In this document: in pieces, positions 44,850-55,218 of the stretch
How positions within the stretch are numbered: the stretch's first letter is position 1
How the letters are laid out: every line of letters begins with the position of its first letter
Source of the DNA: Liolophura sinensis
Lineage: Eukaryota; Mollusca; Polyplacophora; Chitonida; Chitonidae
Direction of reading: 5' to 3'
Length of the DNA stretch: 64,000 nucleotides
Assembly (NCBI RefSeq): GCF_032854445.1
Contig: NC_088295.1
Span: forward strand, 91,383,805 to 91,447,804
Made by a program: the position numbers and the translations under genes
The notes under the pieces: generated by a model
Told to the model about the DNA's origin: nothing
Database searches by the model: none
Seen by the model: the letters and a program-made list of their open reading frames with translations, nothing else

Positions 44850-45148
44850 TCTATTATACCCGTGGCCACCGTGGCTTAGTTGGTTAACGCGCAAGCGTAG
44901 CGTAATGAGCCAGGAGCCTCTCAGCAATGCAGTCGCTGTGAGTTCAAGTCCAGCTCATGCTGGCTTCCTTTCCGATAGTACGTGGGAATGTCCTCCATCA
45001 ACCTGCGGATGGTCGAGGGTTTTCCCTGGGCTCTACCAGGTTTCCTCCAACCATAATGTTGGCCGCCGTCGTATATTCTCAAAATATTCTTGAATACGGC
45101 GTAAAACACCAATCAAATAAATAAATAAATAAATGAATCTATTGTACC
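44850..45148 (+). mobile_element. Full-length tRNA-derived SINE with target duplication
   Basis: Element 44861-45137 (277 bp), flanked by TCTATTATACC (44850-44860) and TCTATTGTACC (45138-45148), one mismatch in 11. The head has an internal pol III box A (TGGCTTAGTTGG, 44872-44883) and box B (GAGTTCAAGTCC, 44940-44951). A conserved central part follows (GGGCTCTACCAGGTTTCCTC, ACCATAATGTTGGCCGCCGT), then the 3' segment (ACGGCGTAAAACACCAATCA) and an (AATA)n tail. The central part may belong to one of the widely shared metazoan SINE core domains; which one cannot be told here. It is the reference copy for all other fragments in the window. Confidence 0.95.
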
Positions 45149-45303
45149 TCATTTCCCTCGTGGAAGTAGCACTCTTCACATTTTCCACAAAACCTGCACT
45201 TTAAGATCAGTAAATGTGACAATTTAGGAGTGTCCTTGTTATGTGCCAAAGATCATGTCCACTGTAATTGGTCAGAATATCTTTATGCATATACAGATGC
45301 TTA

Positions 45304-45320
45304 CCCCCCCCCCCCCCCTC
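45304..45320. repeat. Poly-C tract
   Basis: A run of 16-17 C residues. Confidence 0.85.
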
Positions 45321-46600
45321 ATACCAACTTAATGATTGGTTCTTTCGGTGCCACCTAGGGGCGCAAAACGCCAAATCAACCTAAATGGCCAGAATGCACC
45401 ATGGTTTAGAAAACGTTCCGAAAAAGGCATGGGAAACTGACATACTTCGTCCTTGGACGACTAGAATCTGCATGTAATGATCTTGCGATAATGATATAAC
45501 TATTACATAATTAGAAGAGCCCTTTCGGAAATGTCCCGGAAACGTGTTAAAAAAACGGTTGCCTGTAATTGTATTAGAAATGTAACGGAAACGTACTGGA
45601 AAGTGTAACACGCACTGGTTTCTATGACGACGGAAAACTAATGTTTCCAAACAAAGTGGAAGAGACTCGGAGTTCTTATGTCCCCAGCTGTTTCCCACGC
45701 ATTTGAGTTTCGGAAACCTAATTATTTCGCCCAGTATCTGTATAGTTCATGTGAGCAGAAGTTGGGGAATACGGTGATAAGATATTGTGAAAATAACAGA
45801 GCACAACTGTATTAACATATTAGGCTTATCAACAGTTCAATTAAATTTACGGTAGTGTATTTTCACAATCAATTTTACCTAAGTGCAATAACAACAATAA
45901 TGTTGTGCCAAACTCCCCATAGTGGCTTTACTGCTGTGAAAAAACCTGTAAACCTCCAGTAAGAGTGTTAAATGACGAGGTACTGAGAACAATGTACAAT
46001 TCAGTGCCATCGTGTCGGGCTGTCACTCACGAAGTGTGTGCTTCTCAACACTGTTAATTGGTAGCTTCGGTGACTGATGGTGGTGTTTTTATTAAAATAC
46101 ATTTCCACCGATCACCTGGAATGAAAACATGTTTTACTTTGAAAGCAAGTTTCATTCGATTCTGTCAACAGTATTTTTGGTTCAGATACACTTTGTTCAC
46201 TTACTTACGTTACTCTATGCCTTTAAACTCTATGTAATTTTTCTAGTCAAAAATACGCATGTCAACTAACTTCAGTCTAGACGGTACAACGGCAATAGCT
46301 CTCTCAGCAAGATAGTTTTATCCACCGTCTCCGTTGTTTATCTGCCCACACTGAATATTACCCTGAGTACTTCCATCCCTTTAAATCAAAGCAAACAGAA
46401 TCCAATACAGAAATAGTGCTACACCGCACACGGCCCGTAATACATGCATTTGACTTCTTTAACCTTGCAATTAATTAGCAAATGGAGTGTAGAAAACTTG
46501 CGTTTAACTGGGTGGGGAATATTGATAATAGGAGAAGCACACGAATCTTGATTGGTACATTCTGTCGGTAAGACACGCCTAAACATTTATTGATTTCTGG
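45321..46600. other. 5' flank of the GPCR, no gene seen
   Basis: A cluster of GGAAAC / TTTCCG motifs occupies about 45405-45715. The rest is AT-rich with short frames only. Confidence 0.4.
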
Positions 46601-46604
46601 TTCA

Positions 46605-46617
46605 GGTATATATTTAT
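46605..46617 (+). promoter_or_regulatory. TATA-like box upstream of the GPCR
   Basis: GGTATATATTTATCC lies about 45-50 bp before the start codon at 46658. If used, the 5' UTR would be only about 20 nt, so this is a candidate only; the 5' UTR could instead come from an upstream exon. Confidence 0.3.
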
Positions 46618-46657
46618 CCACCATCGAATACTTAAATCTGTAGACTTGTCAGCTGAG

Positions 46658-48060
46658 ATGGCTATATACTACGAAAATGTTGACATTGTTACAATTCGCC
46701 TTTCTCTGCTTGTTTTAATATTTATTGCAGGTGCGCCCGCTAATGTCGCATCGGTTTACATTAACGCGCAGGCCTTCAAGAGAAACAGAGTAAACGGAAT
46801 TGCATATCTCCATCTGGCTGTGGTGGACCTGTGTCTATGTTCTCTGCACTCTTCCCTCGGTATTGTGCTCGAGTCTGTTGGCTACTACAGCCTGAATAAT
46901 GACATGGGCTCCTGGGCCCCATTACTGAAGTTCTTGGCCCGGGATATCGGACTCAGATTGTACTTCGGCGCCAGCTTTGTTTCACTCAATTCTCTTACGT
47001 ATGTGGCTATTCTGCGAACATGGAGAGTGTTTTTCCCATTTGGACAAGCCGGAGGAAGATCTTGATGTTCGTTATTGTCTTATCAGACCTTTTGGCCATC
47101 TGCTTCTCCAGTTTTCTCAATATGCCAAAGAGATCCCTGATCATACATACCGGGTTGAATTACAACCCAGAATGATAACTGCACTGCTGTTTTGAAGTCA
47201 CAGAATGTCACCGAGTGGCTATCAAGAGCGTCTATCAAAAATAACTTCAATGCCACACAAGACGAAGTGAGCGAAGAAGAAGGCAACAACATACTGGGCA
47301 TTACAAAACTTGCTGACTTCAATTTTTCGTCTACAGTCATCAGGTGGTTTCGTGTGATAGGCGCAGCTGTCATTACATTGGCCTACATCGCAATTTGTGT
47401 CAAACTTACTGTGGAGAACAGAAAAATATCTAAATCAGACGACAACCAGAAAAAAGTTTTCTTGAAAAGGCAACTGAAACATTTGATGACGCATTTCATC
47501 CTATTTAGTGTGATGGCCTTGACGTTAGTGCCCTCTATGATCATAGGTGTTGTACTGCAAAGATCAGAGGCCCTTCGGCGTCTTTTCATAACGTTTGGGG
47601 TTGTAAACAGCGCAATCAATCCTTACATATACTGCATCTTAATTCCGGCATATCGGAAGCAGTTAAACCGCATGCTGTGCTGTAAGAAGAGGAAGAGCAG
47701 TGGCACAAGTACCAAGAAGTCTCAACAGAGTTTTGCTAAGGCACAAAGTTGCAACACCAACACCAGCTTTGCTATCGATGAGACCGATCAGAACACAGAT
47801 TCTAATACGGCTCAGGGGGCAGGCAACATCATGAGCAGCCGTTGTGCTGGTGAGAGAAATCAGAACAGGGGTTCCGATGAGACACGGGGGATCACAACAC
47901 AGCCACAACTGTTGCTGCTGGACAGACCGATCAGAACAGGAATTCCGACGAGACAGCGACGACCAACAGCACAGTCACTAGTGTGGCTGCCGGGCAGACC
48001 GATCAGAACAGGGATCCCATAAGGTACAGTGGTCTGGCAACACAACGACTTACCTCAGTG
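46658..48060 (+). CDS. Family-A (rhodopsin-like) GPCR, single exon, frame broken around TM4
   Basis: It starts at an ATG at 46658. TM1 holds the G-x-x-x-N motif (GAPANVASVYI), TM2 LHLAVVD with the conserved Asp, and TM3 SLNSLTYVAILRTWRVFFPF, where LRT replaces the usual D-R-Y. After 47041 the sequence for TM4 (KILMFVIVLSDLLAICF) is one frame over. From about 47165 the first frame returns, with an extracellular-loop cysteine (NDNCTAV) and N-glycosylation sites. TM5 (GAAVITLAYIAICV), TM6 (ILFSVMALTLVPSMI, no CW-x-P) and a perfect TM7 NSAINPYIY follow, then a helix 8 with Cys-Cys. Net length is unchanged, as if one T were lost near 47041 and one base gained near 47150-47165. The ligand is unknown. 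The gene may be a pseudogene, or the shifts may be assembly errors. Confidence 0.7.
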
Positions 48061-48071
48061 CAGTCAGACTG

Positions 48072-49037
48072 ATGAAAGCGACGTTTCCGATAAGGCGCAG
48101 AGAAACACGCAACAGCACGACCAACCTAACAGCCCGTAAACCCGATCAGAACAGGGTTTCCGATAAGGCACAGAGGACCTGTAACACCACGACCGGCCTC
48201 AATTACACCAATCAGAACAGGGGTTCCGATGAGGCACAGGAGACCGGTAACACCAGGATCAGTGTCCATGACACCAATCAGAACAGGGGTTCCGATGAAG
48301 CACAGACCGTTAACACCAGGATCAGTGTCAATGACACCAATCAGAACAGGGGTTCCGATGAGGCACAGACCGTTAACACCAGGATCAGTGTCAATGACAC
48401 CAATCAGAACAGGGGTTCCGATGAGGCACAGGGGACCGGTAACACCAGGATCAGTGTCAATGACACCAATCAGAACAGGGGTTCCGATGAGGCACAGGAG
48501 ACCGGTAACACCAGGATCAGTGTCAATGACACCAATCAGAACAGGGGTTCCGATGAGGCACAGGGGACCGGTAACACCAGGATCAGTGTCAATGACACCA
48601 ATCAGAACAGGGGTTCCGATGAGGCACAGGGGACCGGTAACACCAGGATCAATGTCAATGACACCAATCAGAACAGGGGTTCCGATGAGGCACAGGAGAC
48701 CGGTAACACCAGGATCAGTGTCAATGACACCAATCAGAACAGGGTTCCGATGAGGCACAGGAGACCGGTAACACCAGGATCAGTGTCCATGACACCAATC
48801 AGAACAGGGGTTCCGATGAGGCACAGGGGACCGGTAACACCAGGATCAGTGTCAATGACACCAATCAGAACAGGGGTTCCGATGAGGCTCAGAGGACAGG
48901 CCAAGAACCTCTCGGCTATCGGTTGTTCAGACCGACCAGGCACACAGCAGTGGGGACAGCACAGCCGCACTGCTGGACGAGAGCAGAGGGCTCGGGGAGT
49001 GGGCATGCAAGACGTCAAGCACAGAATACAGACGTGA
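48072..49037 (+). CDS. Repeat-containing open frame continuing the GPCR tail
   Basis: The ATG at 48072 opens a 321-codon frame through the 66-bp array to a stop at 49037. It lies just after the stop of the preceding frame, and its first residues continue the same degenerate repeat. It is therefore more likely the shifted tail of the receptor than a separate gene. It is very rich in Asn, Gln, Asp, Ser and Thr and is probably disordered. After 48737 the repeats are read in a different register (MRHRRPVTPGSVSMTP), which marks a further frameshift inside the array. Confidence 0.4.
   Translation: MKATFPIRRRETRNSTTNLTARKPDQNRVSDKAQRTCNTTTGLNYTNQNRGSDEAQETGNTRISVHDTNQNRGSDEAQTVNTRISVNDTNQNRGSDEAQTVNTRISVNDTNQNRGSDEAQGTGNTRISVNDTNQNRGSDEAQETGNTRISVNDTNQNRGSDEAQGTGNTRISVNDTNQNRGSDEAQGTGNTRINVNDTNQNRGSDEAQETGNTRISVNDTNQNRVPMRHRRPVTPGSVSMTPIRTGVPMRHRGPVTPGSVSMTPIRTGVPMRLRGQAKNLSAIGCSDRPGTQQWGQHSRTAGREQRARGVGMQDVKHRIQT
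48203..48890 (+). repeat. 66-bp minisatellite in or after the GPCR tail (22-residue repeat)
   Basis: About 10-11 clean units, 66 bp (two of 63 bp), encode NQNRGSDEAQETGNTRISVNDT-like repeats in one frame. Degenerate copies of the NQNRGSDE motif already appear in the receptor's C-terminal tail from 47855 (NQNRGSDETR, DQNRNSDET), so the array grew from the tail's own sequence. The frame is broken at about 47890, at 48070, and again at 48737 (GGG instead of GGGG). All frames on both strands stay open because the unit is a multiple of three, so opposite-strand frames are artefacts. Confidence 0.88.
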
Positions 49038-50950
49038 GTTATTGTAAAAACTAACTAAATAGATAATAATAAATGAGCATTGATCTAAAATGTGTAATAG
49101 CGTGTACTGATTACGTGTACCAGAGTACAAAAGTTTGTCACGCCGAGAAGCTTGCACCACCGATATTTATGTTTTTTTAAGTAGGCAATCTTATGTAGCC
49201 TAAATTAATATATATTCGGTGAATATTTCTTACCTCGACTTGTCACATGTACGCCTGTCTGTCTACAGTTTCCATGAACACTCCGACAAGGCTGTCTAAG
49301 AGTCTAGTTGTCGTGTCAGAGAAAAGAGTGCCATGGATCTAAGGGTAGAACGATGCCTTGGGGTGAATACAGGCTTGATCATGATTACGTTGTCTGACAG
49401 AGAATCTGGCAATAACAGAGCATATGTCGACGAGAAGCGTAGTCTAAACTGTTGTTCTGCGGTCTGCGAAAACTACAAAAACAGGTTTCTCGTGATCTTG
49501 AAGTCAGTGACAGTACCTGACTTATGTTTATGTCAACTGAAGGACTACCACTCAAAGTATCTTAAACCGGCATTAAATATTTTTTTCAACACAGTAAGAG
49601 TTTAGTGAAACTTCGACTTGACGAAAGGTGAGGTAATATGTACTCTATATATTCCGTGTTTTTTCCGTATAACAGTCTAAGCAGTATACTGTGGCATATA
49701 AAAGTTGTGGACTTCGGCGATGATGGACCAAGTGATAAATATAGTTTTCTATGAAATTGGACATACTGGAAAAATATTTCTTCCACTGCTTGAACTGTTG
49801 ATAAAGTTATATAACAGTAGGCCTACTACAACTCCATCGACCTTGTTTAAATAACCTACCTGCAGATGCACCGTTGTTTTATTCCTGGTTCAGGTGATAG
49901 CCTCCGCGGGTTGTGGTGGTGATTTTGATTCCTATTAAATGTTTTACAAAAATAAAATTGTTGTACAATTAGATTCACGTCACGTCAGGCGGACGTCAGG
50001 CAAAGCATCACGGCGTTTCATTAATTTTACTGTATTTAACAAAAGAAAACAGAAAAAACATCTCTTGTATCCGAGAAAGACGAAGGAGCAACATTTAAAT
50101 CCTTCAGTTGTAATCGATCTTATATCATAAGATTTATTTAATTTTAAACGTTGTCCGGCAACAATTTCATTTCCATAAACAATCGGCATCCCTAATGAAT
50201 TTTGCACTGATTCTGATATATAACCCTTCGGCTACACGTAACTAAATTGTTGTAAACGATATCAAAGTGATGTCTTATGCAGTAGTTCTGTGTTATGATG
50301 TGTCACTTCATGGAGTGAACAAGTAAAGGCTGCGTCACAGCTAGGCCGGGCGATCTGATAACAACGTGTTTGATTGTATAAAACTCTCAAGATGGCTTCC
50401 CCGACACTTACCAGCCATTTGTGCAGTATTGTCATTTTGTTCTACATTTTATTCGGTGAAATGTCATAAAAGTGATAAATTAAGATACTTTTTAGAAAGC
50501 TTTAGTACCCTGCCGTCGACTGAAATATGTTGTAGCCAGCTGCTGTCTTGTCCTTTAAAGTAATTTTGAATACATGTCATCTCGTTATCCGTGAACACCC
50601 TACCAACTCATCCACTTGGAAGACAATTGGACATTGCAAACTGTAATTTTTTAATCACTCGGCTTTTCTTCTCTAAACTAAAATCATTTGTTTTCTAAAA
50701 CAAATTTGTCATTAGTTGCTTCTGTTCATTATTGAAAGAATAATTAAAGTTAAAACTCCCCAAGACTGTGCTTATTCGAGGCCGCATACTTTCCCCAGGG
50801 TTGTTCTCACTATGGTGTTTGCCAAGGTCACATACTTTCCCCATGGTTGTTCTCATTATGGTGTATGGCAAGGCCGCAAATTTTCCCCTTGCTCTCACGT
50901 TACCAGCATACGTTGACGTGACCATCAATTGGTGGCTAATTTCCTGCTGT
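49038..50950. other. No supported gene
   Basis: AT-rich intergenic sequence with short frames. Near 50770-50885 a CATACTTTCCCC(A)-GGTTGTTCTCA(C/T)TATGGTGT segment occurs twice (about 50786 and 50832). Confidence 0.4.
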
Positions 50951-51032
50951 TTCCACCCACCATAATGCTGGCCGCCGTCGTATAAGTGAAATATTCTTGA
51001 GTACGGCGTAAAACAGCAATCAAATCAAATAA
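50951..51032 (+). mobile_element. SINE 3' end
   Basis: CCACCCACCATAATGCTGGC, CGTCGTATAAGTGAAATATT and GAGTACGGCGTAAAACAGCA, then CAATCAAATCAAATAA. It is nearly identical to the full-length copy over this part. Confidence 0.85.
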
Positions 51033-52260
51033 GTTATACCCTGCTTACAAAAAATGCAAACAAACAAAAAGCAAAAAAATGAAAACAAAAAACATTGTGC
51101 GGCAATCCGATGTGTTAATACTTTATCCTATTGCTATCCACTGACGAGAAATATTACATATGTACCTAATGGCACACAAACAGCTGTAAATGTAATTTAT
51201 ATATGTGCACTTTTGCTTGGAATAAAATCATAACTAATATTGTTGTTATTTTTGTAGTTGTTGTTGCTGTTATTATCGGTGTTTTTATTTTATTTTAAGG
51301 ACATCAGTAGCTCACCGTACTAATCAACACTCATACTAACATGTAAAAATACTTAAACTGAGAAATATAAGATTGAGGCACTTTGGCCAATATTAATATT
51401 ACTCCATTGACGCGAGAATGGTCGATATGTTGTGGAAGAATGGTTACTGAAAGTATCGATCTCGTGTCAAAAATACGTTGTATTCCAGAACTCTGAGTGT
51501 ATTGTGACCAGGTGCATATGACAGCGAGAAACCATTAACTATATATGTATGCTGTGTCTTTAGAGCGTATGCGTACCGCCGATGTTCTGTCGTCACTAAA
51601 GTATCATGCTGAAGACAACAGACATGGCATCCCACACAACTGCGTTATACTGACACCATGTCAACCGGTCTCGTCTTCTTGCTCAAACCTCTCAGTGGCA
51701 AGAGGAAGTTGGCTACTGTGACCAGACCCGGGTTTTATCCCGGGTCTGCCTACTTCCAAGTAGACACTCAAACCATTAGGTCACTGAATGCATTGTAACT
51801 GTAAGAGCACTGCAACTATGCCGGCACTGTAACTATGCCAGCACTAACTGATTGTCCTTTAGCGCCTTAACCAAACTAACTTGTCCCAGGTAAACCACTA
51901 ACCTGTCGGTTTGACGGACTGACGAACTGAAGGGCTGACGAACAGATGGACTGAAGAACTGACGGACTGACGAAGTGCTGGACAGACAAACTCACAGACT
52001 GACGCATTGACGAACTGCCTAACTGACCAACCGCCGGAATACAGATTTGCCATTTGCCAGACAAATTATCAAATCCCTGCGAACAAGAATAGCGAACCTC
52101 TCCCACAGCACTACATCCCGCTCCTCTCTTTCAGCAGCGGTGCTACCCGAAGACTAATACGGCATGACATGAACAGAATTATGATACAAGGGAATTTAGA
52201 CCCTAATGAAACAAACAAAAGAAAACAATGAAAGGAAAATCGCGACTATATAATGTGAGA
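51033..52260. other. No supported gene; degenerate short repeats
   Basis: AT-rich. At 51910-52025 a GACGGACTGACGAACTGA-like motif recurs irregularly (8-9 bp steps). No gene is seen. Confidence 0.4.
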
Positions 52261-52263
52261 AAC

Positions 52264-52680
52264 TTTCTTGCCTCCCTTCAATCGGTACTCCTTTCTTGCC
52301 TCCCTTCAATCGGCATTCCTTTCTTGCCTCCCTTCAATCGGTACTCCTTTCTTGCCTCCCTTCAATCGGTACTCCTTTCTTGCCTCCCTTCAATCGGTAC
52401 TCCTTTCTTGCCTCCCTCCAATCGGTATTCCTTTCTTGCCTCCCTCCAATCGGTATTCCTTTCTTGCCTCCCTCCAATCGGTACTCCTTTCTTGCCTCCC
52501 TCCAATCGGTACTCCTTTCTTGCCTCCCTTCAATCGGTATTCCTTTCTTGTCCCCCTCCAATCGGTACTCCTTTCTTGCCTCCCTCCAATCGGTACTCCT
52601 TTCTTGCCTCCCTTCAATCGATATTCCTTTCTTGCCTCCCTCCAATCGGTACTCCTTTCTTGCCTCCCTTCAATCGGTAC
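52264..52680. repeat. 28-bp minisatellite, about 15 copies
   Basis: The unit TCTTGCCTCCCTTCAATCGG plus TACTCCTT has variants CTTCAA/CTCCAA, GTACT/GTATT and one TGTCCCC. It is strongly pyrimidine-biased on the plus strand. The period is not a multiple of three, so three units (84 bp) give one 28-residue cycle in each frame, which explains the long leucine/proline/serine frames. These are not genes. Confidence 0.95.
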
Positions 52681-53827
52681 AACATTTAATGCAACAAAAA
52701 GTTGAGCTGACCAAGACATTTCACGCAAAGATAGTAGGTAATACACAGTGTGATTTGAACGCCATAAAGCTTACCGCAGTGGCGAGTAAAGTGTAACCCA
52801 CGAGACACGAAGGATTGAATGATCCATCATTTTATTATATTCTAATTTTCTTGTTCATCTTCAGGCAGAAATTATATCTAGTTATTATGTAGTAAGGTGA
52901 GGATGAAAAGACTTCCTACGAATACATGGACAGAAATTCTAAAACGAAGATTACACTACTAAGGCCAATGTAGAAATTTACACTCCGCCCCCCCCCCCAC
53001 AAAACAACAACAACAACAAAAAAAAGAATCAAAATTTCCATTATTGAGGCAGATTTAATATCTCTTAATTATACATATATTTGATGCATAATTTTCTGAA
53101 ATAACGAAATGGATGACAAGATTAGCAGGATAAGCTCTGAGGTAGTTTTCATGAAGCTCACTTAGCTGTTTGCACTTTAGTACCATGACAACGTATGTTA
53201 TGGAGATGTAAAGTGCACTTAGATAAGGGCAACTGATACTAAGTGCCCTTCATGAAACCGGCTCCAGATCCCAATATAGTAACTCGGACTCAGCTGCCAG
53301 AGCTGTTTTTGACAGCTATCAGCATTATCACATCAGTCACGGCTGTAGTATCAATTTTCGAACAGCATGGGCGATACTGACTGGTAGGATATAGCCTTGT
53401 CCTGTGCTACCTAAGTTCCAACTCTTACACTCCCAACTGGAGAGCATGAGCGAGTAACTTTTCGGTTTGTTGGCTGGACACTGATTAAGCTGAACAGAAC
53501 ATTTGTTCATGGGTGTTTCACTATGTTGCCAGTAGTTGAAATATGACTGTCTTCACAAATCAGTACTGGAAGGAAAATATATACATTGCCCGTCAGTTTA
53601 AGATATGTTCGATGGTATCTTTAGTATTTCATAATCGACACCTTTATAGTGTATTAAATATCACCCCAAATTCTTTGTTTAATGGACACCTACAAACAGT
53701 ATTCTTGCTGACTAAAAGAATGGCGTCTGTCACAGATAACATTTTGACAACCAGATGCCATTTTTTAATAAGCTTATTGTTCATAAATTCACCATGAGTG
53801 TACATTACTTTTTATGCATTTTATGAG
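52681..53827. other. No supported gene
   Basis: AT-rich, with a short C-run followed by (ACA/CAA)n near 52985-53020. Frames here have no domain. Confidence 0.4.
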
Positions 53828-53936
53828 TGAGTTTAACGCCATATTCAAGAATATTTCACTTATACGACGGCGGACTGCATTGTGGTGGGTAGAAACCAGG
53901 CAGAGCCCTTCTGGAAATCTACGACCATCCACGCTC
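53828..53936 (-). mobile_element. SINE fragment
   Basis: The plus strand reads AACGCCATATTCAAGAATAT, CACTTATACGACGGCGGAC and GGTAGAAACCAGGCAGAGCC. Both ends are missing. Confidence 0.8.
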
Positions 53937-54066
53937 TAGTGTACATGTGGAGACACGGTGTTGTTTGTCTAACTCTCGATTATAAAGAGGATTTATATAC
54001 TTACACACATGTAAGCATTCGCTGTCACACTGGTGATATGTCAATGGACAAGTGAATCGATTCCAC

Positions 54067-54760
54067 AGAGCCTTATGATTCCTGTAACTACACAGCCTTA
54101 TGATTCCTGTGACTACACAGCCTTATGATTCCTTTAACTACATAGCCTAATGGTTCCCTTGACTGCACGGCCTTATGGTTCCCGTGACTGCAAAGCCTTA
54201 TGACTCCTGTGACTACACAGCCTTATGATTCCTGTGACTACACAGCCTTATGGTTCCCGTGACTGCACAGCCTTATGGTTCCCGTGACTGCACAGCCTTA
54301 TGATTCCCGTGACTACACAGCCTTATGATTCCTGTGACTACACAGCCTTATGGTTCCCGTGACTGCACATCCTTATTCCTGTGACTACACAGCCATATGG
54401 TTCCCGTGACTGCAAAGCCTTATGACTCCTGTGACTACACAGCCTTATGATTCCTGTGACTACACAGCCTTATGGTTCCCGTGACTGCACAGCCTTATGG
54501 TTCCCGTGACTGCACAGCCTTATGATTCCTGTGACTACACAGCCTTATGGTTCCCGTGACTGCACATCCTTATTCCTGTGACTACACAGCCTTATGGTTC
54601 CCGTGACTGCACAGCCTTATGTTTCCCGTGACTGCACAGCCTTATGATTCCTGTGACTACACAGCCTTATGGTTCCCGTGACTGCACATCCTTATGGTTC
54701 CCGTGACTGCACTGCCTTATGGTTCCCGTGACTGCACAGCCTTATGGCTCATGTGGCCAC
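54067..54760. repeat. 25-bp minisatellite, about 27 copies
   Basis: The unit is CCTTATGGTTCCCGTGACTG plus CACAG. Two main variants alternate (GGTTCCCGTGACTGC and GATTCCTGTGACTAC), and the same run of variants appears more than once, indicating multi-unit duplications. Copies decay to the right (to about 54900). Confidence 0.93.
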
Positions 54761-54913
54761 ATAACCGTGAAGCTCATGTATATTTTAGCTACAGAACCTT
54801 GGAGTTCTTGTGCCTACAAAGCCGGTGGTTCATATAGCTATAGAGCTTTAGTTCCTGTATCTATAGAAATGTGCGTCTCATGCAGCCACAGAACCGTGTA
54901 GTTCATGAAGATA

Positions 54914-55111
54914 CAAAGCCGTGCATTTATTTATTTATTTCATTGGTGTTTTACGCCGTACTCAAGAATATTTCAGTTATACGACGGCGGCCAACACTAT
55001 GGTGGTAGGAAACTGGGTAGAACCCGGAAGAAACACACGACCATCCGAAGGTTGGTGCAAGACCTTCCCACGTACGGACGGAGAGGAAGCCAGCATGGGC
55101 TCAAAGCCATG
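54914..55111 (-). mobile_element. SINE with 10-bp target duplication
   Basis: Body 54924-55101; CAAAGCCGTG (54914-54923) and CAAAGCCATG (55102-55111) flank it with one mismatch. The plus strand shows the ATTTATTTATTTATTT tail, GGTGTTTTACGCCGTACTCA and CCTTCCCACGTACGGACGG. It is 5'-truncated before box B. Confidence 0.88.
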
Positions 55112-55145
55112 TCGGTAGCATGACTACGTAGTCTTATGTATAGTT

Positions 55146-55218
55146 TTTTTTTGATAGGTGTTTCACGCTGTACTCAACAATATTTCACTTGAGAACCAGA
55201 CAGAGACCGGGGAAAACG
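55146..55218 (-). mobile_element. SINE tail-proximal fragment
   Basis: The plus strand reads TTTTTTTTTGATAGGTGTTT, CACGCTGTACTCAACAATAT and GAGAACCAGACAGAGACCGG with a deletion. It lies 45 bp right of another SINE of the same orientation. Confidence 0.7.

Noticed and set aside
44861-44955. A possible functional tRNA gene
   Set aside because: Box A and box B are present, but the sequence does not fold into a clear cloverleaf. It continues directly into a SINE body with tail and target duplications, so it is the SINE head.
48126-48758. Minus-strand 210-codon frame with LIGTPVLIGVIDTDPGV repeats, looking membrane-like
   Set aside because: It is the reverse complement of the 66-bp array belonging to the plus-strand GPCR tail; hydrophobicity is a by-product.
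52228-52796. Three overlapping plus frames and two minus frames rich in Leu/Pro/Ser or Arg/Glu
   Set aside because: All come from the 28-bp minisatellite; all three plus frames are open for the same reason, so none is favoured.
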